This document shows positions 14,970-15,995 of a stretch of 15,995 nucleotides of DNA, piece by piece. Position numbers and translations under genes: made by a program. The stretch is taken from the NCBI GenBank assembly GCA_900539655.1, contig UQCR01000138.1:1-15995 (forward strand). The letters run 5' to 3'. Position 1 is the first letter of the stretch. Each line of letters begins with the position of its first letter. Under the pieces are notes generated by a model, which saw only the letters and a list, made by a program, of their open reading frames with translations, had not been told where the DNA came from and did no database searches. This DNA comes from an uncultured Robinsoniella sp. (GTDB taxonomy: Bacteria > Bacillota > Clostridia > Lachnospirales > Lachnospiraceae).

Positions 14970-14996
14970 GTACATTCAAAGCAAACTTTCATGTAC
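14970..14996. repeat. Inverted repeat in the deoR-type regulator/lipoprotein gap
   Basis: GTACAT (14970-14975) and ATGTAC (14991-14996) are perfect complements, and AAAG/CTTT inside them extends the dyad with a small asymmetry. It lies in the 84-bp gap, just upstream of the lipoprotein's ribosome binding site. It could be an operator or an mRNA hairpin. No clear promoter was found in this gap. Confidence 0.35.
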
Positions 14997-15032
14997 TTCC
15001 CCATTGTATTTCTTATCATCTGCACTTCCTAT

Positions 15033-15812
15033 CTAACTATTTATCTTGACAGCTTCCACATTCCCTCCTTTTTCTGTAATCTTAGCCATATAGGATTTGC
15101 CTATCCCATCATCAGTAATGATGAGGTTCAAATCTTTAAACTTGCATATGCAGTATAAAGAATTTGTTCGGAATTTACTGCTGTCAGCCAATACATATTT
15201 TTTTCTTGCTGACTTAAGCATATATTGTTTTACCCGGCATTCTTGCATATTTGGTGTAGTCAAACCATGTTCTGCACTAATATTGTTCGATCCCAAAAAC
15301 ACCCTGTCCACAACTACATTGCCTAACAGATCTTCTGTGAACATTCCTACACAGGATAGAATCTGGGATCTGACACATCCTCCGGCAAATATTAACTCTA
15401 CATTCTCACATTCCATAAGTTCATTTGCTATGTTAAAAGCATTGGTAATTACGGTGAGATGATTCTTTTCTCCTTTTCTGATTAACTTAGCCAATTCCTG
15501 CACTGTTGTTCCTGCATCCAGAATAATTGTCTCATGTTCTTTAATTTCATCATAAGCTCTTTTTGCTATTTCCTTTTTTTCTATTATTCTTTCTTTTTCT
15601 TTCGTTGCCTGACAGTGTTCAAATGCTGTTTCTTTCACTTTAACAGCGCCACCATGAGTACGTATAATCAATCCTGCATTTCCTAATTCATTTAAATCCT
15701 TTCGAATAGTTACCTCTGAAACCCCGAATAAATCGCATAATTCATTTACAGTTACTGATAAATTTGCTTCTACTGCTTTTATTATTTTTTCCTTTCGTTC
15801 TTCAATAAACAT
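15033..15812 (-). CDS. DeoR-family sugar-phosphate-responsive regulator
   Basis: A 259-residue DeoR/GlpR-type repressor. The N-terminal winged helix (about residues 1-57) contains VSEVTIRKDLNELGNAGLII and the family RTHGGAV turn. The C-terminal DeoRC sensor domain has DAGTTVQELAKLI (about 99-111, phosphate-binding loop), FAGGCVRSQ, GLTTPNMQECRVKQYM and VLADSSKF. Family members usually derepress when a phosphorylated pathway intermediate binds. The ATG at 15812 follows GGGAG/GAGG; an in-frame ATG at 15827 lacks a ribosome binding site and falls in a tandem repeat. It is the first gene of the operon, reading in the same direction as the transporter and kinases, so it likely regulates its own operon. 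Confidence 0.92.
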   Translation of the reverse strand: MFIEERKEKIIKAVEANLSVTVNELCDLFGVSEVTIRKDLNELGNAGLIIRTHGGAVKVKETAFEHCQATKEKERIIEKKEIAKRAYDEIKEHETIILDAGTTVQELAKLIRKGEKNHLTVITNAFNIANELMECENVELIFAGGCVRSQILSCVGMFTEDLLGNVVVDRVFLGSNNISAEHGLTTPNMQECRVKQYMLKSARKKYVLADSSKFRTNSLYCICKFKDLNLIITDDGIGKSYMAKITEKGGNVEAVKINS

Positions 15813-15826
15813 AACCTCATCTCCCA

Positions 15827-15846
15827 TTCAAGTACTTTCAAATACT
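15827..15846 (-). repeat. Tandem 10-bp direct repeat in the operon leader
   Basis: On the minus strand AGTATTTGAA is followed directly by AGTACTTGAA (9 of 10 identical). The pair lies downstream of the -10 and just before the DeoR gene. DeoR-family repressors often bind direct repeats near their own promoter, so this is a candidate operator. A T-rich repeat, TTTGTTTATGTTTG (plus strand 15871-15884), lies between it and the -10 and is a second candidate. Confidence 0.4.
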
Positions 15847-15889
15847 TACTTTTTATTTCGTTGTATTACGTTTGTTTATGTTTGACCTT

Positions 15890-15918
15890 ATAATAACCCT
15901 TTCGGTTTTGTTTGTCAA
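15890..15918 (-). promoter_or_regulatory. Sigma-A promoter of the nine-gene sugar operon
   Basis: On the minus strand TTGACA (15918-15913) and TATTAT (15895-15890) are 17 bp apart, leaving a leader of about 75 nt before the DeoR ATG. It is the only strong promoter found upstream of the operon. The remaining sequence to the right edge (15919-15995) is AT-rich, with no gene or clear signal seen. Confidence 0.72.
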
Positions 15919-15995
15919 GTTATTTTTACTATATTTATTTAATATTTTTCTATTTTATTATGCATTATTACCAATTCGAAACCTCGTAATCTTTC

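Noticed and set aside
14949..15032. A separate promoter for the lipoprotein gene.
   Set aside because: No -35/-10 pair with acceptable spacing was found. The operon promoter upstream of the DeoR gene explains expression.

Overview
The window looks like low-GC Gram-positive DNA, most likely from a gut clostridium of the Lachnospiraceae type. The signs are AT-rich intergenic DNA, strong AAGGAGG-type ribosome binding sites, consensus sigma-A promoters, a DUF6442/XRE gene pair, an EFR1-type ferredoxin, a BspA/InlB-repeat secreted protein and an RbsABC-type sugar transporter with a Ser/Thr/Glu-rich lipoprotein linker. No rRNA, tRNA, CRISPR array, insertion sequence or phage gene was seen. No gene-free stretch exceeds 300 bases.

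Left part (1-4500): small independent regulatory modules. The 3' end of an EFR1-type ferredoxin gene runs in from the left edge. A DUF2268 (YjaZ-like) predicted zinc metalloprotease and a MerR regulator with a GyrI-like effector domain follow. Both are preceded by matching MerR-type promoters (TTGACC, 19-bp spacer, dyad in the spacer), so the regulator probably controls the protease and itself. A hairpin terminator follows. Next is a divergent nitroreductase / HxlR (DUF24) pair sharing a 179-bp control region. A small membrane protein (DUF6442) plus XRE regulator operon comes after it, with a perfect TTGACA-17-TATAAT promoter surrounded by three copies of an 18-bp dyad.

Middle (4497-6371, minus strand): a 624-residue secreted protein with a signal peptide, an acidic linker, InlB-type B-repeats and BspA-like leucine-rich repeats.

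Right part (6510-15812, minus strand): one compact nine-gene operon reading right to left from a TTGACA-17-TATTAT promoter. The order is DeoR regulator, sugar-binding lipoprotein, double ABC ATPase, permease, DhaK-like protein, DhaL, uroporphyrinogen-decarboxylase-family (MtaA-like) protein, PfkB sugar-phosphate kinase and class II ketose-bisphosphate aldolase. The layout implies ABC uptake of a sugar or polyol, phosphorylation, a second phosphorylation to a ketose bisphosphate, and aldol cleavage to triose phosphates.

The most unusual part is the DhaK-like subunit. Both histidines used by true dihydroxyacetone kinases are replaced (Cys55 and Asn217), the catalytic Asp108 is kept, and no DhaM phosphodonor gene is present. 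Together with a methyltransferase-like UroD protein inside the same sugar operon, this points to a pathway whose substrate I cannot name and which may be undescribed.
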